From assembly GCF_001704635.1 (NCBI RefSeq), contig NZ_MAXF01000085.1, positions 62,001 through 126,000 of the forward strand: a stretch of DNA of 64,000 nucleotides, given 5' to 3'. Source of the stretch: Streptomyces sparsogenes. Lineage in GTDB: Bacteria > Actinomycetota > Actinomycetes > Streptomycetales > Streptomycetaceae. Position 1 is the first letter of the stretch. Every line of letters begins with the position of its first letter. A program made the position numbers and the translations under genes. Positions 1 through 8,468 of the stretch are shown here, one piece after another. A model generated the notes under the pieces. It was given only the letters and a program-made list of their open reading frames with translations, did no database searches and was not told the DNA's origin.

Positions 1-2262
1 ATGACGGCTCTGAGGCGAAGGCAGTGGCGGAGTCGGGGGTTAGCGAAAGCGAATCCGAATCCGATGACGCGGTCGAGGGTGCCGAATCCGGCAAGACTGA
101 CAAGTCGGGCGAAGGGTCGAAGGGTGACGGTTCGGAGGACGAGGAGTCGGCCGAGCCCGTGGACCGGCGTACGGCGGTCTTCCGCACCCTGAAGCGCGAG
201 CCCGCTCGCGAGCCCGGGGCGGACGGCGAGGATTCGGACGGGCCCGTGGACCGGGCCACGGCCGCGTTCGGGGTGCTGCGGCAGAAGGACACTCCGCGGT
301 GGGCCCAAAAGGCGGACGAATCCGAAGAGCCCGGTGAGTCTCGCGAATCCGGCGATTCGGTCAAGGCTGGCGAAAAGGGCGAAGGGCGCGACGGGTCTGC
401 CGTCGGCACGGGTGTCGACCAGCCGACGCGGGTCATCAAGGCGCTCCCGCTCCCCACCGACGGCAAGCCCGCCGACGGCCGCCGACGGCAAGCCAAGCCA
501 AGCCAAGCCCATCGACGGCAAGCCCACCGACGGCAAGCCTGCCGATGACAAGCAGGCCGACGACGAGCCCGCCGACAAGTCGGTCGCCAAGACAGCGGAC
601 AAGGCGGCAGCCAAGCCCGCCGACGCGACGGCCGCCAAGACGGCCGCCAAGACGGCCGACAAGGCAGCGGACAAGGCGGCCGACACGGCGGCGGCCAAGG
701 CCGCCGCCGAGACCGCCGCCAAGGCCGCCGGGAGCGCGGCGGCCGAGCCGGTGGAGAAGCCCGGCGCGCCGTCGGCCGGCGGGAAGACCGCCGACGCCGA
801 GCGCCCCTCCGAGCGCACCAGCCGCTTCGTACCGCTGCGCTCGGACGACGCCCCGCCCGCGCGCCCGCCGGCCCGCCCGGCCGCGCCGCCCGCGCTGCCG
901 GACCCGGAGCGGACCGCGCAGCAGCCGCTGCCCGAGTCGGAGCGTACGAAACAGCAGCCGCTGCCGCCCGCCGGCCAGCCGGCGCCGCTCGACCTGCTGG
1001 CGCAGCTCACCAACACCCCGCCGCCGCCGGAGACGCCGCTGCGGACGGCCGTGCGGCGGATCAAGATCTGGACGCCGATCGCGGTGCTCCTCCTCATCGT
1101 GCTGGGCGTGGTGCAGGCGGTGCGGCCGCTGCCGGAGCCGTCGCTGACGCTCGCCGCCGAGAGCGTCTACCGCTTCGACGGCGCCAAGCTGTCGCTGCCC
1201 TGGCCGGATCAGGGGCAGTCGGCGGTCGAGGTGGAGGGCGTGGGCAGCCTGGGCACCTCCGGGGCGCAGAAGCCCGTGCCGATCGCCAGCGTCACGAAGG
1301 TGATGACGGCGTACGTCGTCCTCAAGAGCCACCCGCTCAAGGTGTCCCAGAAGGGCCCGTCCATCCGGATCGACGCCCAGGCGGACAAGGAGGCCGGGTC
1401 CGAGGACGAGTCGCGGGTCGCGGTGAAGGAGGGGCAGACCTACACCGAGCGTCAGATGCTGGAGATGCTCCTCATCCCGTCCGGCAACAACATCGCCCGG
1501 CTGCTCGCCCGCTGGGAGGCGGGGTCGGAGAAGGCGTTCGTGAAGAAGATGAACGACGCCGCCAAGGACCTGGGGATGAAGAACACGGTCTACACCGACC
1601 CCAGCGGCTTCGTGGCGACCACCAAGAGCACCGCGTCCGACCAGCTCAAGCTGGCCAGGGCGGTGATGCAGAGCGAGGCGTTCCGGGCGGTCGTGGCGAC
1701 GCCCAACGTCAAGATCCCCGGTCTCAAGAACACGATCTACAACAACAACAATCTGCTGGTGAAGCCCGGCGTGATCGGCATCAAGACCGGTTCGAGCACC
1801 CCGGCCGGCGGTGCGCTGATGTGGGGCGCGGAGAAGACCGTCGACGGCAAGAAGCAGCGGATCCTCGGCGTCGTCCTGGAGCAGCGGGCCCCCGGCATCC
1901 TGCAGAACAGCCTGGACCTGGTGCAGGAGAACAGCTACAAGCTGATCACCGCCGTGCAGGACGGCCTCACCTCCGCCACGGTGGTGAAGAAGGGCGAGGT
2001 CGTCGGCCATGTGGACGACGGGCTCGGCGGTACCACGCCGGTCGTGGCGACCAAGAACCTGACGGCGATCGGCTGGGGCGGCCTGGAGGTCGAGCTGAAG
2101 CTGACCGACGGCGGCAAGACGGTGCCGCACTCGGCGAAGGCGGGCACGGTCGTCGGCGAGCTGACCGTGGGCAGCGGCCCGGGTGAGGTGAAGGTGCCGG
2201 TGGCGTTGCAGAACGATCTGTCCGAGCCGTCGTTCGGCGCCAAGCTGACCCGGATCGCCTGA
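1..2262 (+). CDS. D-alanyl-D-alanine carboxypeptidase (peptidase S11), 5'-partial with apparent frameshift
   Basis: Penicillin-binding DD-carboxypeptidase that trims peptidoglycan stem peptides outside the membrane. The S11 active-site motifs are all present: SVTK (Ser at 1288), SGN (1480) and KTG (1783). One membrane segment (about 1069-1130) separates a long Ala/Lys/Asp/Pro-rich disordered cytoplasmic region from the catalytic domain. The reading frame is open to the left edge in frame 3, where it carries acidic repeats such as VDRRTAVFRTLKRE and VDRATAAFGVLRQK. The catalytic part is in frame 1. The two join at about 470-485, inside repetitive DGKP-coding DNA, where one extra base would restore a continuous protein. 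The frame-1 ATG at 334 is probably not the true start. Either a sequencing/assembly indel or a true frameshift; the catalytic half is intact. Confidence 0.85.
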
Positions 2263-2295
2263 TCCGGCCGGGAGACACCGTGACCGGTCCGGCGG

Positions 2296-2320
2296 CCCCC
2301 GGCGCCTCGCGCGCCGGGGG
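2296..2320 (+). terminator. GC-rich hairpin after the carboxypeptidase gene
   Basis: A perfect 10-bp inverted repeat (CCCCCGGCGC / GCGCCGGGGG) with a 5-base loop starts 33 bases after the stop codon. It has no T-tract, as is common for Streptomyces terminators. A second small hairpin (GAAGGCC/GGCCTTC, 2375-2395) lies further down, ahead of a TAGCGT -10-like box at 2402. Confidence 0.6.
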
Positions 2321-2512
2321 ACCGCTCGGCCGTCTGTAGCAAGTTGTCCACACCACACCCCACCGCCTGTCCCTGAAGGCCTTTTGGGGGCCTTCGCGTG
2401 CTAGCGTCGCCTGCGCCCCCGGTCCCGGTCCCCTGGAGCGAACCGGGGGGAATCGGTACAGGATTGATGGAGCATGGGGGCAGACCTCCGGGGGAAGACG
2501 GGGAGAGCCGCA

Positions 2513-4462
2513 GTGACCACCGTGGATCCGACACGGGCCGACAACAGCGGGAGTTCCGAGGAGAACACCGCGGCGCGAATACGACTGCCCTCGCAGCGCT
2601 GGCCCGCCGAGGGCGCGGACGCCGCGGAGGGCACACCGGGCGCGAGCCCCGCCGAGGACGCCGGTCGGGCGCCGGCGGAGCCCGGAGCCGACGAGCCCCG
2701 GCCGGCGGAGGGGCGGGTCCGGCGGCTGTGGCGCTTCATGCGCCATCCCGTGCCCGCCGCCCTGACCGTCGCCGCGCTGCTGCATGTGGTGTGGGTGGCG
2801 CTGCTGGCCAACAGCGGCGGCGATCTGGCCGCGCAGGACGCGTGGGCGGAGTTCGCCCTGCAGCATCCCGACTCGGCGTACAACCTCGCCTGGTACGGCG
2901 GGATGCACCCGGTCTCGTACAGCGTTATCTCGCCATATTTGATGGCGGTCCTCGGTGTGCGGACGACGATGATGATCGCGGGCACGCTGTCGGCCGGGCT
3001 GCTCGCGCTGCTGCTGTGCCGCAGCCGTGTGGTACGGCGGCCGCTGTGGCCCGCGATGTACGGCGCGTTCGCGCTGGTCTGCAACGCGATCTCGGGCCGG
3101 GTGACCTTCGGGCTCGGCGCGATGTTCGGCCTCGGCGCCGTGGCGGTCATCTTCGCCTGGCCCACCAAGTGGCGTTCCCGGCGCTGGCACCACAGGATCG
3201 CCCGGGCGCTGCTGGCCGCGCTGCTGGCCGCCCTCGCGACCATGTCCAGCCCGGTCGCCGGGCTGTTCGTCGGGATCGTGGCCGCCGCGCTGTGGCTGAC
3301 CCGCCGCCACCCCGCCTCGTACGCGCTGGGCATCACGCCGGTGGTCGTGGTCGGGCTGTCGGCCTGGCTGTTCCCGTTCTCCGGCGAGCAGCCGATGAGC
3401 TGGCCTTCGACGATCCTGCCGGGCATCAGCGGTCTCGCCGTCTTCCTGTTCGCGCCGAAGGGCTGGCGCACCGTCCGGGTGGGCGCGGCGCTGTATGTGA
3501 TCGGCGTGGTGCTGACGTGGCTGATCCCGTCCCAGATCGGCACCAACATCCAGCGCCTCGGCATGATCTTCGGCGGGGTGGCGCTGCTCGCGGTGCTGAC
3601 CTCCCGCCGGGTGCCGCCGCGCGCCAAGTGGCTCACCACGGGCCGGGGGCGGGCGTGGACGGCGCTGGTGCTGTCCCTGGTGACGGTCACGGTGTGGCAG
3701 GGCGTGAAGACGGGCGACGACGTCATCCACACCACCCCCTCGGCGTCCTGGGCGCGCGAGCTGGCGCCGCTGGTCCACCACCTGCAGCGGGTGGAGGCCG
3801 ACCGGGGCCGGGTCGAGGTGGTGCCGGTGCGCAGCCACCGCGAGTCCTCGGCGCTCCCCCGCTACGTCAACCTGGCCCGGGGCTGGACCCGGCAGGCGGA
3901 CATGGAGCGCAACCCGCTCTTCTACCAGGAAACGCTCAGCGCGGACGACTACCATGCCTGGCTCAAGCGCATGGCCGTGCACTTCGTGGTGCTGCCGGCC
4001 GACGAGCCGGACCACGCCGCGCGGCTGGAGGCCGAGCTGATCTCCAAGGGCCTGCCGTATCTGCGCGAGGTGTGGGGCGACGACAACTGGAAGCTGTACG
4101 AGGTCAAGGACCCCACCCCGATCGCCGACCCGCCGGCGACGGTGGAACGGGCCGGCGCGGACAAGCTGGTGCTGAAGGTGCGCGCCAAGGGTCCGGTACT
4201 CATCCGCATCCCGTACTCGCCGTGGCTGGGCCTGGTGGACGCCAAGGGCCACCGGATCAAGGCGCCGGAGGCGGAGGGGGACGGCCTGCTGCCGGTCAAC
4301 CGGCACGGCTGCCTGACCAAGCAGGTCTTCGAGCCGAGCAAGGAGGGGGAGCCGGAGGACGAGTGGACCGTGCTGCACGCCCCGCACCCGGGCACCTACC
4401 GGATAGCGGGCAAGTACGACCTGCCGCGCGGCACGCCCTGCCCGGAGGAGATGGCCCCGTAA
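2513..4462 (+). CDS. polytopic integral membrane protein with C-terminal extracytoplasmic domain (GT-C/MFS-like)
   Basis: The product is about 649 residues. A charged, Ala/Glu/Pro-rich N-terminus of about 70 residues is followed by roughly ten hydrophobic helices, then a soluble C-terminal part of about 200 residues rich in charged and beta-forming sequence. Actinobacterial homologues are usually annotated only as integral membrane or MFS-type protein; the first extracytoplasmic loop and soluble tail look more like a GT-C-type glycosyltransferase or YfhO-like protein, but no catalytic motif is certain. GTG at 2513 was chosen because GGGGAGA lies 7 bases upstream; the in-frame ATG at 2474 has no good ribosome site. 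It follows the DD-carboxypeptidase on the same strand, so a cell-envelope role is plausible. Function unknown. Confidence 0.7.
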   Translation: MTTVDPTRADNSGSSEENTAARIRLPSQRWPAEGADAAEGTPGASPAEDAGRAPAEPGADEPRPAEGRVRRLWRFMRHPVPAALTVAALLHVVWVALLANSGGDLAAQDAWAEFALQHPDSAYNLAWYGGMHPVSYSVISPYLMAVLGVRTTMMIAGTLSAGLLALLLCRSRVVRRPLWPAMYGAFALVCNAISGRVTFGLGAMFGLGAVAVIFAWPTKWRSRRWHHRIARALLAALLAALATMSSPVAGLFVGIVAAALWLTRRHPASYALGITPVVVVGLSAWLFPFSGEQPMSWPSTILPGISGLAVFLFAPKGWRTVRVGAALYVIGVVLTWLIPSQIGTNIQRLGMIFGGVALLAVLTSRRVPPRAKWLTTGRGRAWTALVLSLVTVTVWQGVKTGDDVIHTTPSASWARELAPLVHHLQRVEADRGRVEVVPVRSHRESSALPRYVNLARGWTRQADMERNPLFYQETLSADDYHAWLKRMAVHFVVLPADEPDHAARLEAELISKGLPYLREVWGDDNWKLYEVKDPTPIADPPATVERAGADKLVLKVRAKGPVLIRIPYSPWLGLVDAKGHRIKAPEAEGDGLLPVNRHGCLTKQVFEPSKEGEPEDEWTVLHAPHPGTYRIAGKYDLPRGTPCPEEMAP

Positions 4463-4480
4463 GCCGGCCCCGGCGGGGCC

Positions 4481-4511
4481 GGCCCGGCCCGGGAAGCACC
4501 CGGGCCGGGCC
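4481..4511. terminator. bidirectional terminator between convergent genes
   Basis: A perfect 13-bp inverted repeat (GGCCCGGCCCGGG ... CCCGGGCCGGGCC) with loop AAGCA fills the gap between the stop of the membrane protein (plus strand) and the stop of the solute-binding protein (minus strand). It can serve both transcripts. Confidence 0.75.
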
Positions 4512-4519
4512 GCGGGCCA

Positions 4520-5830
4520 CTAGCGGCACACCGTCGACGGCCAGGGCTGGTGCTCGTCCCCGCCCTGCTCGGTGCTCCGGTGGACCTTCTCCAGGCTGCC
4601 CAGCAGCGGGCCCAGGCGGTTCTCCTTGTCCGCGTCCGGATAGCTGAGGAAGGTCAGGACCGCGCGCTGGAAGGCGAGCCGCATGCGCGGCGGCATGGCG
4701 TCGGACGCGTCCAGGCACAGCGAGGAGGACTGGAGCGTCCGCGCGATCGACTGGGCGATCCTGTCGTCGCGCTGGACGGACACGGGCACCTCGCTGTTCG
4801 CGGAGAACGGCCTGGCGGAGCCCGGAGGGGTGTGCTCGGCCCAGGTCCGCTGCCCCTCGACCCCGGCGAGATAGCGCAGCAGCTCCCGCGCCTGCTCGGT
4901 GTGGCCGGTGTTCTTGAACAGCGCGGCGAAGTCCCCGGACACCTCGTGGGCGCCGCCCGGCCCGCCGGGCGGCCGGGGCGGCCCGAGCACGTCGGAGGAG
5001 AAGCCGAAGCGGGCCCGGTGGGGGCCGGGGTAGCTGCCGCGGATGAAGGAGCCCTGGTGTTCCAGGGCGCACGGCGGGCGCTTGGCGAACAGCTGCTTCC
5101 CCGCCGCCCGGAAGTCGGTGCCCAGCGCGGCCTTCGCGGCCGCCCCCGAGAACAGCTCGCCCCAGGTCCGCCAGGCCCGGGCGACCCGCGGGTCGTCCCA
5201 CGCCAGCTCGCCCGTGGCCCAGCGCTCGTAGACCTGCTTGCCCTGCTGCCGCAGCAGGATGTCCTCGATCCAGTCCGTGCCGGGCCAGCCGGAGGTGGCG
5301 CCGTCGCCCATGCCCACGCACCACTGGCGGCCGTCGGCGGCCAGGGCCGGGAGGTCCCGGGGGCGGTGGCGGGTGCCGTCGTACCAGACGATGCCCTTGA
5401 GGTCGGCCTTGACCGCGATCCCGTAGACCGGCCCGTTCTCCGTCAGCCGGGGCGTCCACAGCGGGGTGTACTCCCCCTCGGGGACCACCGGGCCCAGCTC
5501 GGCCAGATAGCCGTTCGCCGCGTACGCGGTCAGCTCCCCCGAGCTGGGCAGCACGGCGATGTCGGGCGGGGTGCCGGAGCGCACCTCGGAGAGCAGCACC
5601 TCGCGCAGCGCGGTCGTGCCCTGGTACTCGACCCTGATGTGGTGCTCGGCGGTGAAGGCGTCCAGCACCTGGCGGAAGGCGTCCTCCTCGGAGCCGGTCC
5701 AGGAGGCCAGCACGCGGATCGTGCCGCCGGACCGCTGGGCGCCCGCGTCGCCCGTGCCGAGGGCGCACAGGAGCACCAGCCACAGGGCGAGCACGGCGGC
5801 GGTCACGTTCGGGCGGGTGGCGGCGCTCAT
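4520..5830 (-). CDS. extracellular solute-binding protein (type 1 fold), orphan of an ABC permease
   Basis: 436 residues. A signal peptide (hydrophobic run about residues 10-30) precedes a typical sugar/polyol-type binding-protein fold beginning at IRVLASWTGSEEDAFRQVL. Cys21 sits at the end of the hydrophobic run, but the preceding LL is not a canonical lipobox, so lipid anchoring is uncertain. No ABC permease or ATPase gene is near. Its ATG overlaps the stop of the upstream membrane sensor gene (ATGA), so the two are translationally coupled. By analogy with mycobacterial GlnH, which binds a ligand outside the cell and signals through GlnX to PknG, it is likely the ligand-binding input of a signalling chain rather than a transporter part. 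GlnH belongs to a different binding-protein class, so this is analogy of layout, not orthology. Confidence 0.85.
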   Translation of the reverse strand: MSAATRPNVTAAVLALWLVLLCALGTGDAGAQRSGGTIRVLASWTGSEEDAFRQVLDAFTAEHHIRVEYQGTTALREVLLSEVRSGTPPDIAVLPSSGELTAYAANGYLAELGPVVPEGEYTPLWTPRLTENGPVYGIAVKADLKGIVWYDGTRHRPRDLPALAADGRQWCVGMGDGATSGWPGTDWIEDILLRQQGKQVYERWATGELAWDDPRVARAWRTWGELFSGAAAKAALGTDFRAAGKQLFAKRPPCALEHQGSFIRGSYPGPHRARFGFSSDVLGPPRPPGGPGGAHEVSGDFAALFKNTGHTEQARELLRYLAGVEGQRTWAEHTPPGSARPFSANSEVPVSVQRDDRIAQSIARTLQSSSLCLDASDAMPPRMRLAFQRAVLTFLSYPDADKENRLGPLLGSLEKVHRSTEQGGDEHQPWPSTVCR

Positions 5831-6792
5831 CGGGCCCGGAACCTGTACTCGTCGATGCGCGGCTGGAGCCCGACCAGGACGAGCGCGGCGAGGAGCACCC
5901 CGCCCATCGGTATCCACGCCACGGCGCCGGTGCGCCAGTGGGTCTCCGCCATCTTCGTGCTCACCCTCTTGTTGGTGGTGTCGGGGGCGTTGCCGATGTT
6001 CGGCTGGCGCAGGCTGGTGCGGGCCTGGGACAGCCGGTCCTGCGTCTGGTAGCTGAGGACGGCCAGGGTGGGCACCGCGAGGAGCAGCAGCCCGGTGGCC
6101 ACGAGCAGGGCGGGGTTGAAGCGGCGACGGAAGCGGTGGCGCAGGAAGCGCTGGGTGCGCACCAGCAGCACGGCCGCCGCGAGGTACGCCGCCGGGACCA
6201 GCACCCACCACGCGAGGGTCAGCAGCCGGCCGAAGGAGGTCTGCTGGTCGAGCAGGCGGAGCTGCTTGCCCTGCACCTTCGCCAGCCGGGCGAGGATGTC
6301 GCTGTCGCCGGGCCGCACCCGCGCGGCCGAGCCGTCGCCGCCGCGCAGCATCGTTTCCGCATAGCCCAGGTAGGCGTCGCGGAGGGCGGCGTTGTCGCGG
6401 TTGACGTACGCCTGCTGGATGAGGTCGCCGTAGGAGGAGACCAGGCCGGTGACGGTCAGCAGCGACTGGCGGGCCGAGGTGCCCGCGGTGGTGCTCTTGA
6501 GGGCCTGGGCCAGGGCCTGGTTGGCCGTGGACAGCGTGGTGCGGTAGTCCTCGCCGAGACCCTCGATGTCCCCGGTGCCACCGGTGAGGCTGCGCTCCGC
6601 GCCGTCGTACGAGTCGTCCAGGGCCACCTCGGCGGCGGCCACCTGGAGGATCGCGGGGGCCGACTCGTCGCGTACGGCGTGGGTGTTGCGGCTGACGCCG
6701 TAGTACGCGGTGAACAGCGCGGCCGTGACGGCCGCCGAGAGCAGCAGCAGCGTCATCAGGCGGCGGACCAGGAAGCCGCGGGTGCCGGTCAC
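5827..6792 (-). CDS. GlnX-like four-TM membrane sensor with extracytoplasmic helical domain
   Basis: 321 residues. Four hydrophobic segments are visible at about 11-31, 191-211, 226-247 and 289-309. Residues 32-190 form an Ala/Leu/Gln-rich, mostly helical extracytoplasmic domain like those of chemoreceptor-type sensors (four-helix bundle). This matches the layout of mycobacterial GlnX, which links the binding protein GlnH to the kinase PknG. The GTG start overlaps the stop of the vWA gene (GTGA), and its stop overlaps the binding-protein start (ATGA). No kinase, HAMP or cyclase output domain is present, so output must go through a partner, most likely the kinase or vWA protein of the same operon. 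Confidence 0.7.
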   Translation of the reverse strand: MTGTRGFLVRRLMTLLLLSAAVTAALFTAYYGVSRNTHAVRDESAPAILQVAAAEVALDDSYDGAERSLTGGTGDIEGLGEDYRTTLSTANQALAQALKSTTAGTSARQSLLTVTGLVSSYGDLIQQAYVNRDNAALRDAYLGYAETMLRGGDGSAARVRPGDSDILARLAKVQGKQLRLLDQQTSFGRLLTLAWWVLVPAAYLAAAVLLVRTQRFLRHRFRRRFNPALLVATGLLLLAVPTLAVLSYQTQDRLSQARTSLRQPNIGNAPDTTNKRVSTKMAETHWRTGAVAWIPMGGVLLAALVLVGLQPRIDEYRFRAR

Positions 6793-8456
6793 ACCGCACC
6801 GGCCGGGGTGTCGGGGCCGAAGGGGGTGCCGCACTGCTGGCAGAAGGCCGCGCCGGCGGGGGCCAGGCGCGCGCAGTCGGGGCACTCGATGTCGGCGGGG
6901 GCGGGGGCGGGGGCGAGGGGTGCCGGGGACGCGGCGGGCGCGGCGGCTGCCTGGCCCGCGCCCCGGTAGCGGCTGCTCTCCTCCGACAGCACCATGGCGG
7001 AGTTCAGGTCCAGGGGCCGGATCCGCTCGCGCAGCCGCACCTCGCCCGCCGCCGCGTCCACGATGTCGACCAGCCCGCGCAGCCGGTCCAGCATCTTGCC
7101 GTTGCCGAGCTCGTGGGCCAGCCGCACGGCCCGGCCCCAGTGCGCCAGGGCCTGCCGGGGCTCGCCCGCCACATACGCGTCGTAGGCGGCGGTGACGGCC
7201 AGGCCCAGGGCGTCGTCCGTGCCGTAGTGCGCGAGCCGGGGGTGGATACGGGAGGACAGCAGCGGGTCGTCCGTCCAGCGGACCAGGACGGACCGCGCGG
7301 CCGGCATCCGCACGCCGCCCGCGCCACCCGCGCCGCCCCCGCCTCCCGCGCCTTCTCCGGAGCCCGCGCCGCCCCCGCCTTGTCCGCCGCCCCCGCCTTG
7401 TCCGCCGTCCCCACCTTCTCCGCCGTCCCTGCCTTCTCCCGCGCCCTCCGCGCATGCCCCGGTGTCCTCCGCCGGCGACAGCGCCACCTCGGCGAGCTCG
7501 ATCTCCTCGTCCTGCGCGTCCCCTTCCGGGTCGGCCAGCACGCACAGGTGGTACTCGCGCACCTCGTCGCCCCACGGCCCGGTGGTCCACTCCCAGGTGC
7601 GCTCGTCGGGCCGGACGCCCTCGGCGGTGAGGTCCACCCGGGTCGGGTACACCTGCTTGACCATGCCGACCGCGCCGCCCGCGCGCGTCCGCACCCGGAT
7701 CCGCACCCCGGTCAGCGCCCTGGCCATCGAGCCGCGCGCCATCGCCTCGAACTCGGCCGGCAGATCGGAGACGTCGAGCACCGCGTCCGCCCGGCCGCGC
7801 AGCCGCCGCACGATCTCCTTCAGCTCGACGGCGTCCCAGTCGTCGCCGATGCCGCGCGCGTCGCAGCTGAAGCACGGCGCGCACTCGTCGAGCACCCGAT
7901 CCAGATGGCCGGGCTCGTCGTGCTCGTTCTTGCCGTCGGTGAGCAGCAGGGTATGCCGGAGCGGCGCGGGCTGCCCGGTGTGGAGGCGGCGGGCGAGGTC
8001 GAGCCAGGCGCCGATCGCGGTGCCGCCCACCGGGGTCAGCCGCGTCGCGGCGCGCGCGGCGGCCGCCTTGGTGTCGGGCCCGGCGACCGCGACCCCGCCG
8101 GTGGGCGGATAGACCACCTCCGCCCGCTCGGTGCCCCGGACCACCGCGAACCGCGTGCCCTCGCGCAGCGCTTCCACGGCCGCGACGGTGGCCTTGCGGG
8201 CCGCCCGCATCTTCGGCGCGGGCCAGCTCATCGACGAGGAGCAGTCGATGACGATGACCTCGCAGGCCGCGGCGCGCGCCGCCGCCCGGCCCAGCCCCCG
8301 GGCCTCGACCCGGACGATCGCGTGCATCTCGGCGCGGCCCGCGGCGGCCGGAAGGTACTCGTTCTGCTCCACGCTCAGCAGGAAGGCCGGGCCGCCGTCC
8401 TCCTCCGCCTCGCCGTCCGTCGTGTCGTGCTCCGCTGTCGCTGTGTCCTGGCTCAA
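6789..8456 (-). CDS. von Willebrand factor A domain protein with C-terminal zinc ribbon
   Basis: 555 residues. A vWA domain starts near residue 65 with an intact MIDAS motif DCSSS (Asp71, Ser73, Ser75), later LLLTDG for the third metal-binding loop. A Gly-rich linker (about residues 350-385) leads to a helical region and a CPDC...CQQC zinc ribbon at the extreme C-terminus. No signal peptide is seen, so it should be cytoplasmic. vWA proteins scaffold metal-dependent protein complexes, often with kinases, phosphatases or MoxR ATPases. The start is TTG at 8456 with AGGGGG just upstream; it lies 12 bases after the kinase gene. It probably joins the PknG-like kinase to the membrane sensor, but this is inferred from the operon only. 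Confidence 0.85.
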   Translation of the reverse strand: MSQDTATAEHDTTDGEAEEDGGPAFLLSVEQNEYLPAAAGRAEMHAIVRVEARGLGRAAARAAACEVIVIDCSSSMSWPAPKMRAARKATVAAVEALREGTRFAVVRGTERAEVVYPPTGGVAVAGPDTKAAAARAATRLTPVGGTAIGAWLDLARRLHTGQPAPLRHTLLLTDGKNEHDEPGHLDRVLDECAPCFSCDARGIGDDWDAVELKEIVRRLRGRADAVLDVSDLPAEFEAMARGSMARALTGVRIRVRTRAGGAVGMVKQVYPTRVDLTAEGVRPDERTWEWTTGPWGDEVREYHLCVLADPEGDAQDEEIELAEVALSPAEDTGACAEGAGEGRDGGEGGDGGQGGGGGQGGGGAGSGEGAGGGGGAGGAGGVRMPAARSVLVRWTDDPLLSSRIHPRLAHYGTDDALGLAVTAAYDAYVAGEPRQALAHWGRAVRLAHELGNGKMLDRLRGLVDIVDAAAGEVRLRERIRPLDLNSAMVLSEESSRYRGAGQAAAAPAASPAPLAPAPAPADIECPDCARLAPAGAAFCQQCGTPFGPDTPAGAV

Positions 8457-8468
8457 CCGATCCCCCTG

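Noticed and set aside
334..1050. ATG 334 as true start of the carboxypeptidase
   Set aside because: No ribosome site, and the family-like repeats continue upstream in another frame, pointing to a frameshift instead.
4550..6052. 500-codon plus-strand frame opposite the solute-binding protein
   Set aside because: Composition is that of a reverse-complement shadow; the minus-strand gene has signal peptide and family motifs.
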